This document shows, piece after piece, positions 56,290 through 64,000 of a stretch of DNA of 64,000 bases. The notes beneath the pieces were generated by a model. It was given only the letters and a program-made list of their open reading frames with translations. It did no database searches and was not told the origin of the DNA. The position numbers and the translations under genes are program-made. Positions within the stretch are counted from its first letter, which is position 1, and each line of letters begins with the position of its first letter. The DNA comes from Timema cristinae (lineage: Eukaryota > Arthropoda > Insecta > Phasmatodea > Timematidae), in the NCBI GenBank assembly GCA_039000515.1, contig JBCFYV010000012.1, forward strand, positions 10,432,676-10,496,675. The letters are read 5' to 3'.

Positions 56290-56764
56290 CTGCAAAAAAT
56301 TAGTCATGTGTTGCTAAAATGTTTTCTGTTTTTTAAAATGTTACATTCAGGTGTCAAACAGCCGACAGCAAATACTTTAGTCGTCAAAAATTTCATAAAA
56401 TAAGTTAGTGTATTATATTTGGGAGAATGGATAAAAAGGTGGAAAGGAGAAAGGTGGATAAAAACATATAAAAGGAACCAACACATTGGAATGGACCGAG
56501 TAGATAAATGATTCTAAAAAAAATTGGTTGTTACCACCCAATCTCTTTAGTTTAAATCTGATTAGAGCTCTTTAGGTGGAAATGTTAAACGTTCATAACG
56601 ATACCACAAATAAATGAAACGTAACCCATATTTTAAAAAAATACTTATTAGTTTAATTTCATCATTGATTAAATTAGTAAAATAATATAATTAGGATAGG
56701 AAAGCAGAAAATACAATATTATTAGGAAATATAAAAGTACCACATATACAATTAAAACTAAAGA
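56290..56764 (-). other. Rpn10 intron (part)
   Basis: AT-rich DNA directly upstream of the last Rpn10 exon. No further exon was recognised. Confidence 0.55.
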
Positions 56765-57175
56765 CATGGTGTCTACTCAACTTGACCAATGAAATCCCCG
56801 ACCTTTTCCCTGATTTCCCCTGATCATTTCCTAAAATTCCCGACTAAAAAAAAGTATATTACATCCTTATAATTCCCCCCCCCCCTCGTTTTTCTATTAA
56901 TCTTTTTATAAATAATAATAATAAGCTGTAAAATTGGAATAATTTTTTAAAATTTGTATTAAAATTGTTTACTAGGAATTAATATTAATATTAATATTAC
57001 ATAGCTACAAACAAAAAAATGACATAATTTAGTGATTTAATGATTATTATATATCATTTCCCGGATTTTTATTGTGATTTACCTAATTCCCGACTTATTC
57101 CCGTTTTTTCCAGAACACTTCAAATTCCCGGCTAATTCCCGTTTTCCCTGATTTTCCCGGATGGTAGACACCCTG
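56765..57175. mobile_element. Miniature DNA element with 'gtgtctac' ends, 411 bp
   Basis: Starts 'catggtgtctac' and ends 'gtagacaccctg', a 12-bp inverted repeat with one mismatch. Inside each end are many 'aattcccg'/'cccgac' words. The hexamer 'taaaga' abuts both ends (56759-56764 and 57176-57181). Ends of the type CAGGGTGTCTAC are known to me from hAT-like miniature elements, whose duplication is normally 8 bp; only 6 bp match here. Confidence 0.75.
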
Positions 57176-57429
57176 TAAAGATGGGTTGAATCCTATACTT
57201 CTCAAAACCGAATCTTAAATTTTCATTTGGATCCAAATCTATGAACCCTTAGCAATATTTAATTTTAAATTGAAATATTTAAAAAAGTTTTTTTTAGGCT
57301 TGGAGCCACTTTTAAAAGATATATTTTTGTTTGTCCCGTCTAGTACGTTATTTAACGAGCGAGACCATGCTTGAACCAGCCCTGAACAGTCACCAGGCTT
57401 GGGCCACCCCTCACAGCAAGGGGGTGGGG
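57176..57429. other. Non-coding DNA
   Basis: Nothing recognised apart from 'ttgaatcc' words shared with 50.6 and 52.8 kb. Confidence 0.4.
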
Positions 57430-57469
57430 GACATTCCAACAAGCCGAGTGTAGGGCTAAACCAGACAGG

Positions 57470-57645
57470 TGTGACAACAGACGGTCGAGCAACAGGGCTG
57501 AGAGTGTCAACACTAGCGTGCGTGTTTTCACATTGTAATGGACGTGTGCGACAAACTCAAGACGTGTATTTAATAGACGTATTAATAAGTAATAATTCTT
57601 TGTAATGTTGTAGTTTAGAAATAAGAGTAGTAAATAAGAACCGTA
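57470..57645 (+). repeat. Probable 3' part of gypsy 5' LTR and primer-binding region
   Basis: CpG-containing, non-coding DNA ending in 'gtaaataagaacc' just before the leader 'gtggtggcagcggtgg'. No second LTR is available to confirm the edges. Confidence 0.35.
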
Positions 57646-57739
57646 AAAGTGGTGGCAGCGGTGGGATAGTACGTTATATTATACTATATTAAACTACAAT
57701 AGATAGTGCTGTATTAATTTCTCGAACATTCAACAGTCA

Positions 57740-58000
57740 AAGTGACGTGTCCGAATGGATCACACATTTTGAATGAGTGGCCACAGTGAACGATTGGTCG
57801 GGTGATGCAACAAAGTGCGCGTATCTCACCGAGAGTTTGGCCGGTAAGGCGTTACAATCGTATCTTGTTTTGGACCGAGAAGAACAAAAGCAATATTCTA
57901 AAGTTAAAAATGGATTAAAACAAGCTCTGGCCCCAGGGCAAGAGACCAACTTTTTAAAGCCATGTGCCCTCAGGGAAACGGCCAGCGGCCAGTGTGAGTG
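57740..58000 (+). pseudogene. Gypsy gag fragment
   Basis: The frame from 57777 reads 'VNDWSGDATKCAYLTESLAG' and 'KALQSYLVLDREEQKQYSKV', the capsid-type pattern of Ty3/gypsy gags, then runs out. Upstream (57740-57776) a stop splits the frame. No zinc knuckle was seen. Confidence 0.65.
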
Positions 58001-58675
58001 AGTTCATGCTGGCCAGTGCCGCACGAGGAGAATCTACCCACAATCATGGAACGTGCGCAGGCTGAGAAGCATTCACACGGAGATGGTAGCTGTGAGATAA
58101 GTTCACATGTGAGTGAGGGGCGCAAGATTGGTTCTGCATCCCCACATGTCAGTGTCAACTGCGAGGCTATTGATAGGTACCACGTCAGATTTGAGGTATG
58201 GAGTGTAGAGTCAGACGGGGCAGTATACGTGAACGAACATGTAGAAGGCTGTGCTGTTTGTATTTTAATTGACACCAGTGCCCCCATGTCCTTAATATTC
58301 AGAAACGTGCAGGAAAGTGTCAAAGGACAGTCTAAAATGTTATTAGCACCCACATTAGTCTGTATCGTGAACGCAAGTGGAGATCCAATAAATACAGAGG
58401 GAGAGGTCGAAATGACTGAAATTTTTCAAATGCTATACAGATTACTAGTCATGTTTAATAATACCCAACAGTGCTTTCTTGGAGTAGAGTTTCTCATAAA
58501 AAAAAATCAGGGGGATGTTTTACTCTCTAGTTCAAAGCTAAGGCTAGGTGTCTCAGTGGTAGGGTTAATAACAGTTTCAAAAAAGAATAATGTGAATGGA
58601 ACTAGCGTGTGGAACGTATCTGTGGACAAAACAATGATAGTTCCATCATATAAAGAGGTGTTCACTTGTGGATAA
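57998..58675 (+). pseudogene. Gypsy gag-pol junction with aspartic protease
   Basis: An open frame of 225 codons. The retroviral-type protease site appears as 'CAVCILIDTSAPMSLI' (around residues 85-100): Asp-Thr-Ser where the family has D-T/S-G-A, so the glycine is changed. A later 'QCFLGVEFLIKK' fits the second protease half ('ILG.D.L'). The ordering gag-PR-RT fits Ty3/gypsy. Both flanks are disrupted by stops. Confidence 0.7.
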
Positions 58676-59141
58676 GTTAACACAGCTCACAATAAAGTGA
58701 CTGGATTGTTAGAGCCTTCGGCCAACCTTAGGGAGAAGCAAGCAGTTATGGCTGCCCATGTATTGACAAGTATACAGAACAAGGAATTACCAATTATACT
58801 TATTAACCCAGGTCCCTCGCCAGTTACATTGGGGGCAGGTACGACAATAAGCAAGTTCTTTGAAGTACCTCAATAGGTGCAAGTTGCACCATTGGAAAAA
58901 TAAACACAAGTGACGAACAAATAGAACATATTTTTGACTTGACAAAATGCAAATTGGACCAGGAATAGCGCCAAAGACTTTGTAGCTTGCTAAACGAGTT
59001 TAGTGATATCTGCTCCAAGGGTTCAAATGACCTGGGGAGAACTAATCATATTTATCATCATAATGAAACAGGTAGTGCTATTCTGTCAGGCTGCCACCAA
59101 GACGTCTCCCAATACACTGGCGAGGAGAAGCGAGCTGGGTA

Positions 59142-59885
59142 ATGGAGAACATGATCTCGGATGATATTATACAACCATCGTCATCTCCATGGAATTCTCC
59201 CATTGTCCTTGTGCAAAAAAAAAAAGGTGGAACAACAACATTTTGCATTGACTACAGGAAGCTAAATGCAATTAATACAAAAGATGCTTACCCTCTTCCA
59301 CGGATCGACGATCTCCTGGACTCACTAGGAGGTGCAACATTGTTCAGTACCCTAGATGTGGCATCAGGGTACTGGCAATGTGAAGTGGCCCCCGAGGATC
59401 TCCCAAAGACAGCATTTTCAACAGGGGAAGGGGGGATATATGAATTCAAAGTCCTACCCTACGGTGTGTGCAATGGACCTTGCACTTTCCAACGTCTAAT
59501 GGACTTAATTTTAGCTGAGTTTCAGTGGAAGTCCACATTTGTTTACCTAAATGACGTAATAGTTTATGGGAAAAAATTCAACGAACATTTACTTCGTCTT
59601 CAAGAAGTATTCTCGCGTTTGCGAGAAGCAGGGCTAAAACTAAAGCCTTCAAAGTGTCAGTTCATGCAGCCTCAAGTCAATTTATTGGGACATACCATCT
59701 CAGGACGGGGAATTTCAACAGACTCACAGAAGGTGCGTGCTGTTGAGGAGTGGCTGGTACCAAAAGACATAGAGGAACTTCGGAAATTCTAGGAACTGCT
59801 TCATATTACCGCAGGTTCATTAAAAGTTTTGCAAACGTGGTTGCTCCTCTTTACAAGCTTACACAAAAAGGTTGTTATTTCTCTC
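59142..59885 (+). pseudogene. Gypsy reverse transcriptase, frameshifted and truncated
   Basis: The RT frame opens with 'IIQPSSSPWNSPIVLVQKKK', then 'TFCIDYRKLNAINTKDAYPL', 'FSTLDVASGYWQCEV', 'FKVLPYGVCNGPCTFQRLM', and the active site as 'VYLNDVIVYG'. The first Asp of the YxDD box is Asn, which should abolish catalysis. At 59790 a one-base loss moves the frame; the connection region continues in the next frame as 'GTASYYRRFIKSFANVVAPL' and is cut at the junction with the inserted LTR. Confidence 0.88.
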
Positions 59886-59887
59886 AC

Positions 59888-60599
59888 TGGTACTTCATGG
59901 GTAACTGGTGGTTTAGTTGGTCGAAGTCCAGTTTCGTTGTGGTCGTCGTCTTCCTTAAGGTCTTTTGTCGGTGGGCCTTGCCGGCGCGGCGGGTGTATCC
60001 CATCCCGTGGGTTTACCGTCGGAAGGGTCGGTCAAGGTTGGAGGGTGATAGGTCAGAGTCCCGGCAACACGAAGTCGCGGTGGGAGGTAAGGATCTGTCC
60101 CGGCAACACAGAGTCGCGGTGGGAGGCAGGGGAACAGTCCCGGCAACACAGAGTCGCGGTGGGAGGCAGGATAACCGTCCCGGCAACACGGAGTCGCGGT
60201 GGGAGGTCGGGGATAGTTGTGGGAGGATAGGGAGTGACGATGAAATGCTCTTTTCAAACGAATAAAAATTGTTTATTATGCTCTTTCATAAAGGTGGTTC
60301 GCCAGGGTTGGGTCACCACTGAAAAAATAGCTCCAGAGATCACCGTGTTATATACCCTCCACCACTGCCCGGCCTTGACCAATGGGAAAACGAGGGCTTC
60401 CTATTGGCGCGAGAAACCGTTAGAGACAGTGTCCACCACGCGAGCCAATAGGAAGCGCTGACGCAGTGAGCAGAGGTGGAGTCGTCACGGACGGCTCAGA
60501 CAACATGGACTGTGGGCCGGACCGGCAGTAGGGAGGGAGGGTGAAGCGGCCGGTGCAAGTGCGAAGGAAAGAAGGCTGACTGAACAGTGAGGTACATCA
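59888..60599 (-). repeat. 3' LTR of the minus-strand gypsy element, 712 bp
   Basis: On the minus strand it begins TGATGTACCTC and ends GAAGTACCA. These ends are imperfect inverted repeats, as LTR ends should be, and an adjacent purine run ('gtgtgggggat', at 60600-60610) precedes the start as the polypurine tract. Inside, on the minus strand, are a TATA box ('ggtatataac', 60348-60354) and an AATAAA signal (60272-60277), giving a U3-R-U5 layout. U5 holds a 40-bp tandem repeat. The 5' LTR is outside the window, so identity between LTRs could not be checked. Confidence 0.75.
60058..60215. repeat. 40-bp tandem repeat, four units, inside the LTR
   Basis: 'gtcccggcaacac' starts units at 60058, 60097, 60137 and 60177, each followed by 'gagtcgcggtgggagg' (first copy 'gaagtcgcgg'). 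The period is 39-40 bp. GC-rich, located in U5 of the minus-strand element. Confidence 0.93.
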
Positions 60600-60694
60600 A
60601 TCCCCCACACTGGCTTGCGCACTTGCACACGGGTGACCTCTGGTCTACATAAATTTTACATCAACAAATTGTTTACATATGCATTCTTAGGGCT

Positions 60695-61155
60695 AATTTA
60701 ATACTAATTTTAACATTGATTAGATTCAATAGTTCTGATGGACACAGAGAAAAAAAAAAGAAAACGTAAATATATGACAAATAATTAATAATAACGAAAA
60801 TACACTACGGCCCTTTTTAGGGCCAAAACTATATGTAATAAGGCGGCCCTTCTTAGCGTTACCAGTGAAACAAATCAACACACAATCTGCCCTTTTTAGG
60901 GCCAATAAAATATGGAAAAAAAACGGCCCTTTTTAGGGCCACCGATACGCAACAAAAATCTTAATTTTAACACAGATTGCTTTCAATAGTTCCTATTGAC
61001 AAGGATAACGTAACAGCTGATATATGACAGATAAATATTAATAATAATTAAAAAAAAGACACATCGGCCCTTTTTAGGGCCAACAAATACAGTAAATAAG
61101 ACGGCCCTTTCTAGGGCCAACAAGTTATCGCACATAATCAGCCCTTTTTAGGGCC
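60695..61155. repeat. Array of seven 'ggccctttttagggcc' palindromes
   Basis: The 16-bp near-palindrome occurs at 60809, 60845 (degenerate), 60889, 60925, 61066, 61103 and 61141, separated by AT-rich spacers. A larger unit ('ttaattttaacacagattg', 'caatagttc', 'atatgaca') is present twice, in front of the first and of the fifth palindrome. Each palindrome has a 6-bp GGCCCT/AGGGCC stem. Confidence 0.92.
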
Positions 61156-61179
61156 ACACTTTGACAGTGTTTACTGAGT

Positions 61180-61380
61180 GGGGTAATCACAGACGGTGTA
61201 GTTTTCGTCACGAACTGAGTTGTGGAACCACGCACCGTGATGTTCACGTCACTCATTGGGTTGTGTAACCCAGCACCATGATGTTCACGTCACGCACTGT
61301 GTTGGGGGAGACACGACCCATGATGTTCACGTCACGCACTGAGTTATGTATCCCACACTGGTTGGTGTGACCACGCATTA
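61180..61380. repeat. 48-bp tandem repeat, about four diverged units
   Basis: 'gatgttcacgtcac' recurs at about 61231, 61279 and 61321, with a more diverged unit after it ('attatgtcacgcac'), alternating with 'actgagttgtg' and 'cacgac'. It creates a repetitive 'RDVNIM' reading on the minus strand that is not likely to be protein. Confidence 0.85.
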
Positions 61381-61559
61381 TGTCACGCACGGCCCTTGGG
61401 TAGCCGTGTGCCCGGCTCTTCGGCCTCACTCTGTCTTGGGAGGTCGGCGAGGTCGAAGTCTGGTACTCCATTCTGCACTACTTGATGGAGGAGGGTCCAG
61501 CTCCTTGGTGTCCCCAGAGCTAGTGGGCTCGGGGTCCACTGTTGGGGGTCATTCTTGTA

Positions 61560-62165
61560 GCTGTTGCTTCCTGATAAACTCACTGGAGGGTGCGGGACGC
61601 AGCTGTTCCCTGTGTATTTTTTTGGATCGACCATTCGGGTAGGTAACCCAGTAGACCCCTCCTCTTCGTTTGCTCACCGGGTAGGGTCCTTCCCATTTGG
61701 GGCAAAGCAGGCGTAGTAGGCCTCTGTTGCGTTAGAGAGGGGTTGGGTGCGGACCAGTACCAAATCACCGTTTTGAAAGGGTTGGGCGGCCCGTGCTGGA
61801 GGGTGGGTGTACCGTTGTTGGTAATTGGCTTGATTGACTCGTGCCTGTTCTTCTCTTTGGAGGGTTCCTTGGCTGGGGGCTCGTTGTCTTCCTGTTCTCG
61901 TACCGGGGTTTCAAACCTCCACTCACCGGGCCTGTATAGAGTTCGGCCAAGTAGGAGTTCACTAGGGGACATTCCTGTGGCTTCGTTCTTGCGGCATCGT
62001 AGATTGAAGGTGATCATAGGCAGGTATGTATCCCATTCCCGATGGTTCTCCGAGTTTTGGAGTCGGATTCCCTTCTTTAGTTCCTGATTCCTTCTTTCGG
62101 TGGGATTGGCTCGAGGTTGATAGATTGGGGTTGTCGAGGCTTCGACATCCCACTTTTGACAGGTG
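61560..62165 (-). pseudogene. Gypsy pol: integrase C-terminal part, frameshifted
   Basis: After the frame change the integrase core ends with 'MITFNLRCRKNEATGMSPSE' and 'LLLGRTLYRPGEW'. A further frame change near 61700 is needed to read the GPY/F module, which appears in another register as 'CPKWEGPYPVSKRR' and 'GVYWVTYPNGRSKKIHREQL', with a stop at about 61550. The GPY/F module is the usual C-terminal end of many Ty3/gypsy integrases. No chromodomain was seen. Confidence 0.85.
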
Positions 62166-62172
62166 CCCAGGC

Positions 62173-63057
62173 TCAGCTAATGAACTGTGGACCATTGTCG
62201 GACAGGAGATGTTTTGGATATCCCCATCGTGGGAAGAATTGTTGTTCCATCGTCTGAATTATCCGTCTGACCTCTGTTGACGCGAGCGGGAATACTTCTA
62301 CCCATCTTGAGAAGAGATCCGTAATCACTAGGATGAACTTCTTTCCTCGGCGACTTCGGGGGTATGGCCCCATGAGGTCTAAGGCTACCACTTTCCAGGG
62401 GCGTTGTGGTTGATGGGGTCTTAGTGGTTCTGCCCCTTGATACCCCCCGGTCTTACGACAGGCACAGAGCATGCAGTTGCGAAAGTAGTTGCTAACTTCC
62501 GTTCGGAGGCCTTTCCAGGTGTAGCCTCGCTGAATGGCTCGTGTTGTCTCGTCTTGTCCGGGGTGCCCTGCGTGAGGGTGGTCGTGGTATGTCCAAATGA
62601 CCTGTTGCCTGATTTGAGCTGGAACGATGAGTTTCCATGGTCCTTCCCTTCCTTCACGTCTCCAGATATTCTCTTCTTTAACATAGTATTCATTCCAGAA
62701 CCGAGCATCGGTTGTTTTGGTGGGGGGTTGCCTTAGGCTGTCCAGAGTCTTCCAATGGTTCACTTGAGTTTGGATGTCTGCATCCTGTCTTTGTTCTGTC
62801 TTGACTAACTCATGTAGGGGTTCATCTTGGTGTTGTAGGACTAGTATGGCCTCGGGTTTGGGTGGTGCTAACCCTGTGGCCGATGGCGGAGTCATCCGGT
62901 CCCAGTCTTGAGTCTCTGAACTGGTGTTCTCGCTGTCGGGTTGACGTGACAACGCATCAGGTAGATCATTTTGTTTTCCCGGGCAATGTTTCAGGGAAAA
63001 TTGAAACTCTTGGAGCAAGAGTGCCCATTGCTTTAGCTTGGTCCGTTGGTCTTTCAT
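62173..63057 (-). pseudogene. Gypsy pol: RNase H end and integrase
   Basis: Same frame as the RT part, resuming after the TGA. A spacer of about 120 residues leads to the HHCC zinc finger ('YHDHPHAGHPGQDE' with the two His, 'NCMLCACR' with the two Cys). The core then shows 'VVALDLMGPYPRSRRGKKFI' (first catalytic Asp) and 'HLLSDNGPQFIS' (second Asp). A stop at 62173 follows at once. The true frame continues one register over ('CQKWDVEAST', 'ANPTERRNQELKKGI', the latter with the third catalytic residue, Glu), which shows a frameshift at about 62165-62180. Confidence 0.9.
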
Positions 63058-63075
63058 GTTTAGCCAGGTGAGAGC

Positions 63076-64000
63076 TCAGTTATCAGTGCGTAGTATGAAG
63101 GGTTTATCTTTTAAGTAATGTCTATATCTCTTGATGGCCCAGACAATAGCGAGGCACTCCTGCTCGTTGCTATGGTACCGTTGCTCGGTAGGGGTTAGCT
63201 TTGCGCTGGCATGACTGATGATTCGCTTGCCCATATCATCTTCTTGGTACAGGACTGCCCCTAGTCCAATCCCGCTAGCGTCGGTTTGTAGGGTGAATGT
63301 TCGTGATGGATCTGGGCGGCTTAAGGGTGGTAGGTCTCGGAATGCTTTTTTAAGCGCGTGGAAAGCAGCTTCTGTCTTGAAGTTCCATATCCATCTGGAT
63401 TTGGTTCTTAGAAGTTCGGTGAGAGGTGCTGTTACTTCCGACATCTGGGGCACGAATTCCCGTAGCCAATTGCAGAGGCCCAGGAGTTGTTGGAGCTGTT
63501 TACGGTTTCTTGGTGGTGGGGCTTCCGTGATTGCCTTGATCGTCTGTGGTTGTGGGGCGTTTCCGTGGCTAGAAACGATATGGCCCAGGTACTCTAGCTC
63601 TGTCTTGCCGAACTGGCATTTGGCCAGATTGCAGGTCAGTTGATGGAGCTCAAATCTTTCTAAAACCTTGCTCAAGTGGGTGAGGTGCTCTCCCCATGTC
63701 TTTGAGTAGATTATCACGTCGTCTAGGTAGGCGAAACAGAACTGGCCGGTGTACCCTGCTAACACTTCTTGGCTCATCAGTCGCTGGAAGGTACTTGGTG
63801 CTCCCTTTAACCCAAAAGGCATAACTGTAAATTGCAAGGTTTCTCCAGTAGGGGTGGTGAAAGCAGTCAGTGGTTTTGAATCGGAGTGTAGGGGAATCTG
63901 CCAGTAGCCTGATTTCATATCGAGGGTGGTAAATATTTCTGCGTCTCCCAGATCTCGTAGGGTGTCATGTACGTTGACGGCGGGTGGAGTGACATCGATA
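63076..64000 (-). pseudogene. Gypsy pol: reverse transcriptase and RNase H
   Basis: The frame is open from the window edge. RT shows 'TTLDMKSGYWQIPLH', 'FGLKGAPSTFQRLM' and the intact active site 'FAYLDDVIIYSK', then 'LEYLGHIVSSHGNAPQPQTI' and the connection 'LLGLCNWLREFVPQMSEVTA'. RNase H follows: 'FTLQTDASGIGLGAVLYQED' with catalytic Asp, 'SNEQECLAIVWAIKRYRHYL' with Glu, and 'FILRTDN' with Asp. Directly after that, a TGA (63076-63078) stands in a frame that otherwise continues without shift, a single-base nonsense change. The protein would end inside RNase H. Confidence 0.92.

Larger units (their letters stand above)
57430..59887 (+). mobile_element. Ty3/gypsy retrotransposon, + strand, decayed and interrupted
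   Basis: Order: probable 5' LTR (about 57.43-57.64 kb), 'gtggtggcagcggtggga' just after it (a typical primer-binding-site leader), gag fragment, aspartic protease, reverse transcriptase. It stops abruptly at the LTR of the minus-strand gypsy element at 59888, shortly after the RT connection region. RNase H and integrase are missing from the window and may continue beyond the inserted element. Confidence 0.8.
60612..61380 (-). other. Gypsy 3' region between pol and the polypurine tract
   Basis: No env-like gene was recognised. This stretch holds the hairpin array and the 48-bp tandem repeat described separately. Confidence 0.5.
61560..64000 (-). mobile_element. Ty3/gypsy retrotransposon, minus strand, pol region (partial)
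   Basis: Pol order on the minus strand is RT, RNase H, integrase zinc finger, integrase core and C-terminal GPY/F module. Gag, protease, the start of RT and the 5' LTR are beyond the right edge. It is younger-looking than the + strand element it interrupts: the catalytic RT residues are kept and only a few lesions are seen (one nonsense codon, two frame changes). Confidence 0.88.

Noticed and set aside
59829..60257. Arginine/glycine- or proline-rich open frames on both strands
   Set aside because: They cross the gypsy/LTR junction or the 40-bp tandem repeat in U5; there is no domain and no conservation signal.
61253..61471. 72-codon minus-strand frame with repeated 'RDVNIM'
   Set aside because: It is the translation of the 48-bp tandem repeat in the gypsy 3' region.
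61743..62736. Several + strand frames of 84-114 codons
   Set aside because: They are antisense shadows of the minus-strand integrase.

Overview
The window is animal nuclear DNA, AT-rich and intron-rich, with genes broken into widely spaced exons and most of its length made of transposable elements and their remains. An arthropod, most likely an insect, fits best: R1-type LINE organisation, Ty3/gypsy elements, PIF/Harbinger, hAT and Tc1/mariner-type miniature elements, tRNA-derived SINEs, and CCTAA (TTAGG-type) motifs. This is inference from element types; no species can be named from the sequence. No rRNA gene, functional tRNA gene, CRISPR array or bacterial-type operon was seen.

Host genes. 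Two are supported. (1) On the + strand, an exon at 31966-32242 (two transmembrane helices) and a terminal exon at 39557-40117 (serine-rich tail with three PPxY motifs) join in phase across a 7.3-kb intron. Together they encode a small membrane protein of about 276 residues that looks like a client or adaptor of Nedd4-family WW-domain ubiquitin ligases. (2) On the - strand, 56021-56289 is the last coding exon of the proteasome ubiquitin receptor Rpn10/PSMD4. Its upstream exons must lie to the right, beyond about 56.3 kb.

1-31 kb. Repeats only: a PIF/Harbinger relic (614-1638), a bounded hAT element with an 8-bp target duplication and a partial transposase (4325-5597), many SINE copies in both orientations, LINE tails (14.9 kb, 19.8 kb), a dimeric tandem array (21.3-24.5 kb) interrupted by an 879-bp Harbinger-type element, a 364-bp foldback element in TTAA (27.1 kb), and a 2.3-kb minisatellite (27.7-30.1 kb).

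31-43 kb. The PPxY gene, with SINEs, a TA-flanked miniature element and an inverted repeat inside its intron, followed by a triplicated LINE-type 3' tail (40.8-42.1 kb).

43-57 kb. A nearly full-length but broken R1-clade LINE (about 43.4-49.5 kb), a near-perfect palindrome at 51.0 kb, a hAT element whose end and target site are duplicated (51.7-52.3 kb), two Ac-like hAT miniature elements side by side (54.6-55.7 kb), the Rpn10 exon, and a CA..TG miniature element (56.8-57.2 kb).

57-64 kb. A decayed + strand Ty3/gypsy element, into which a second Ty3/gypsy element on the - strand has inserted. The second element's 3' LTR (59888-60599), polypurine tract, hairpin-array 3' region and pol gene run off the right edge.
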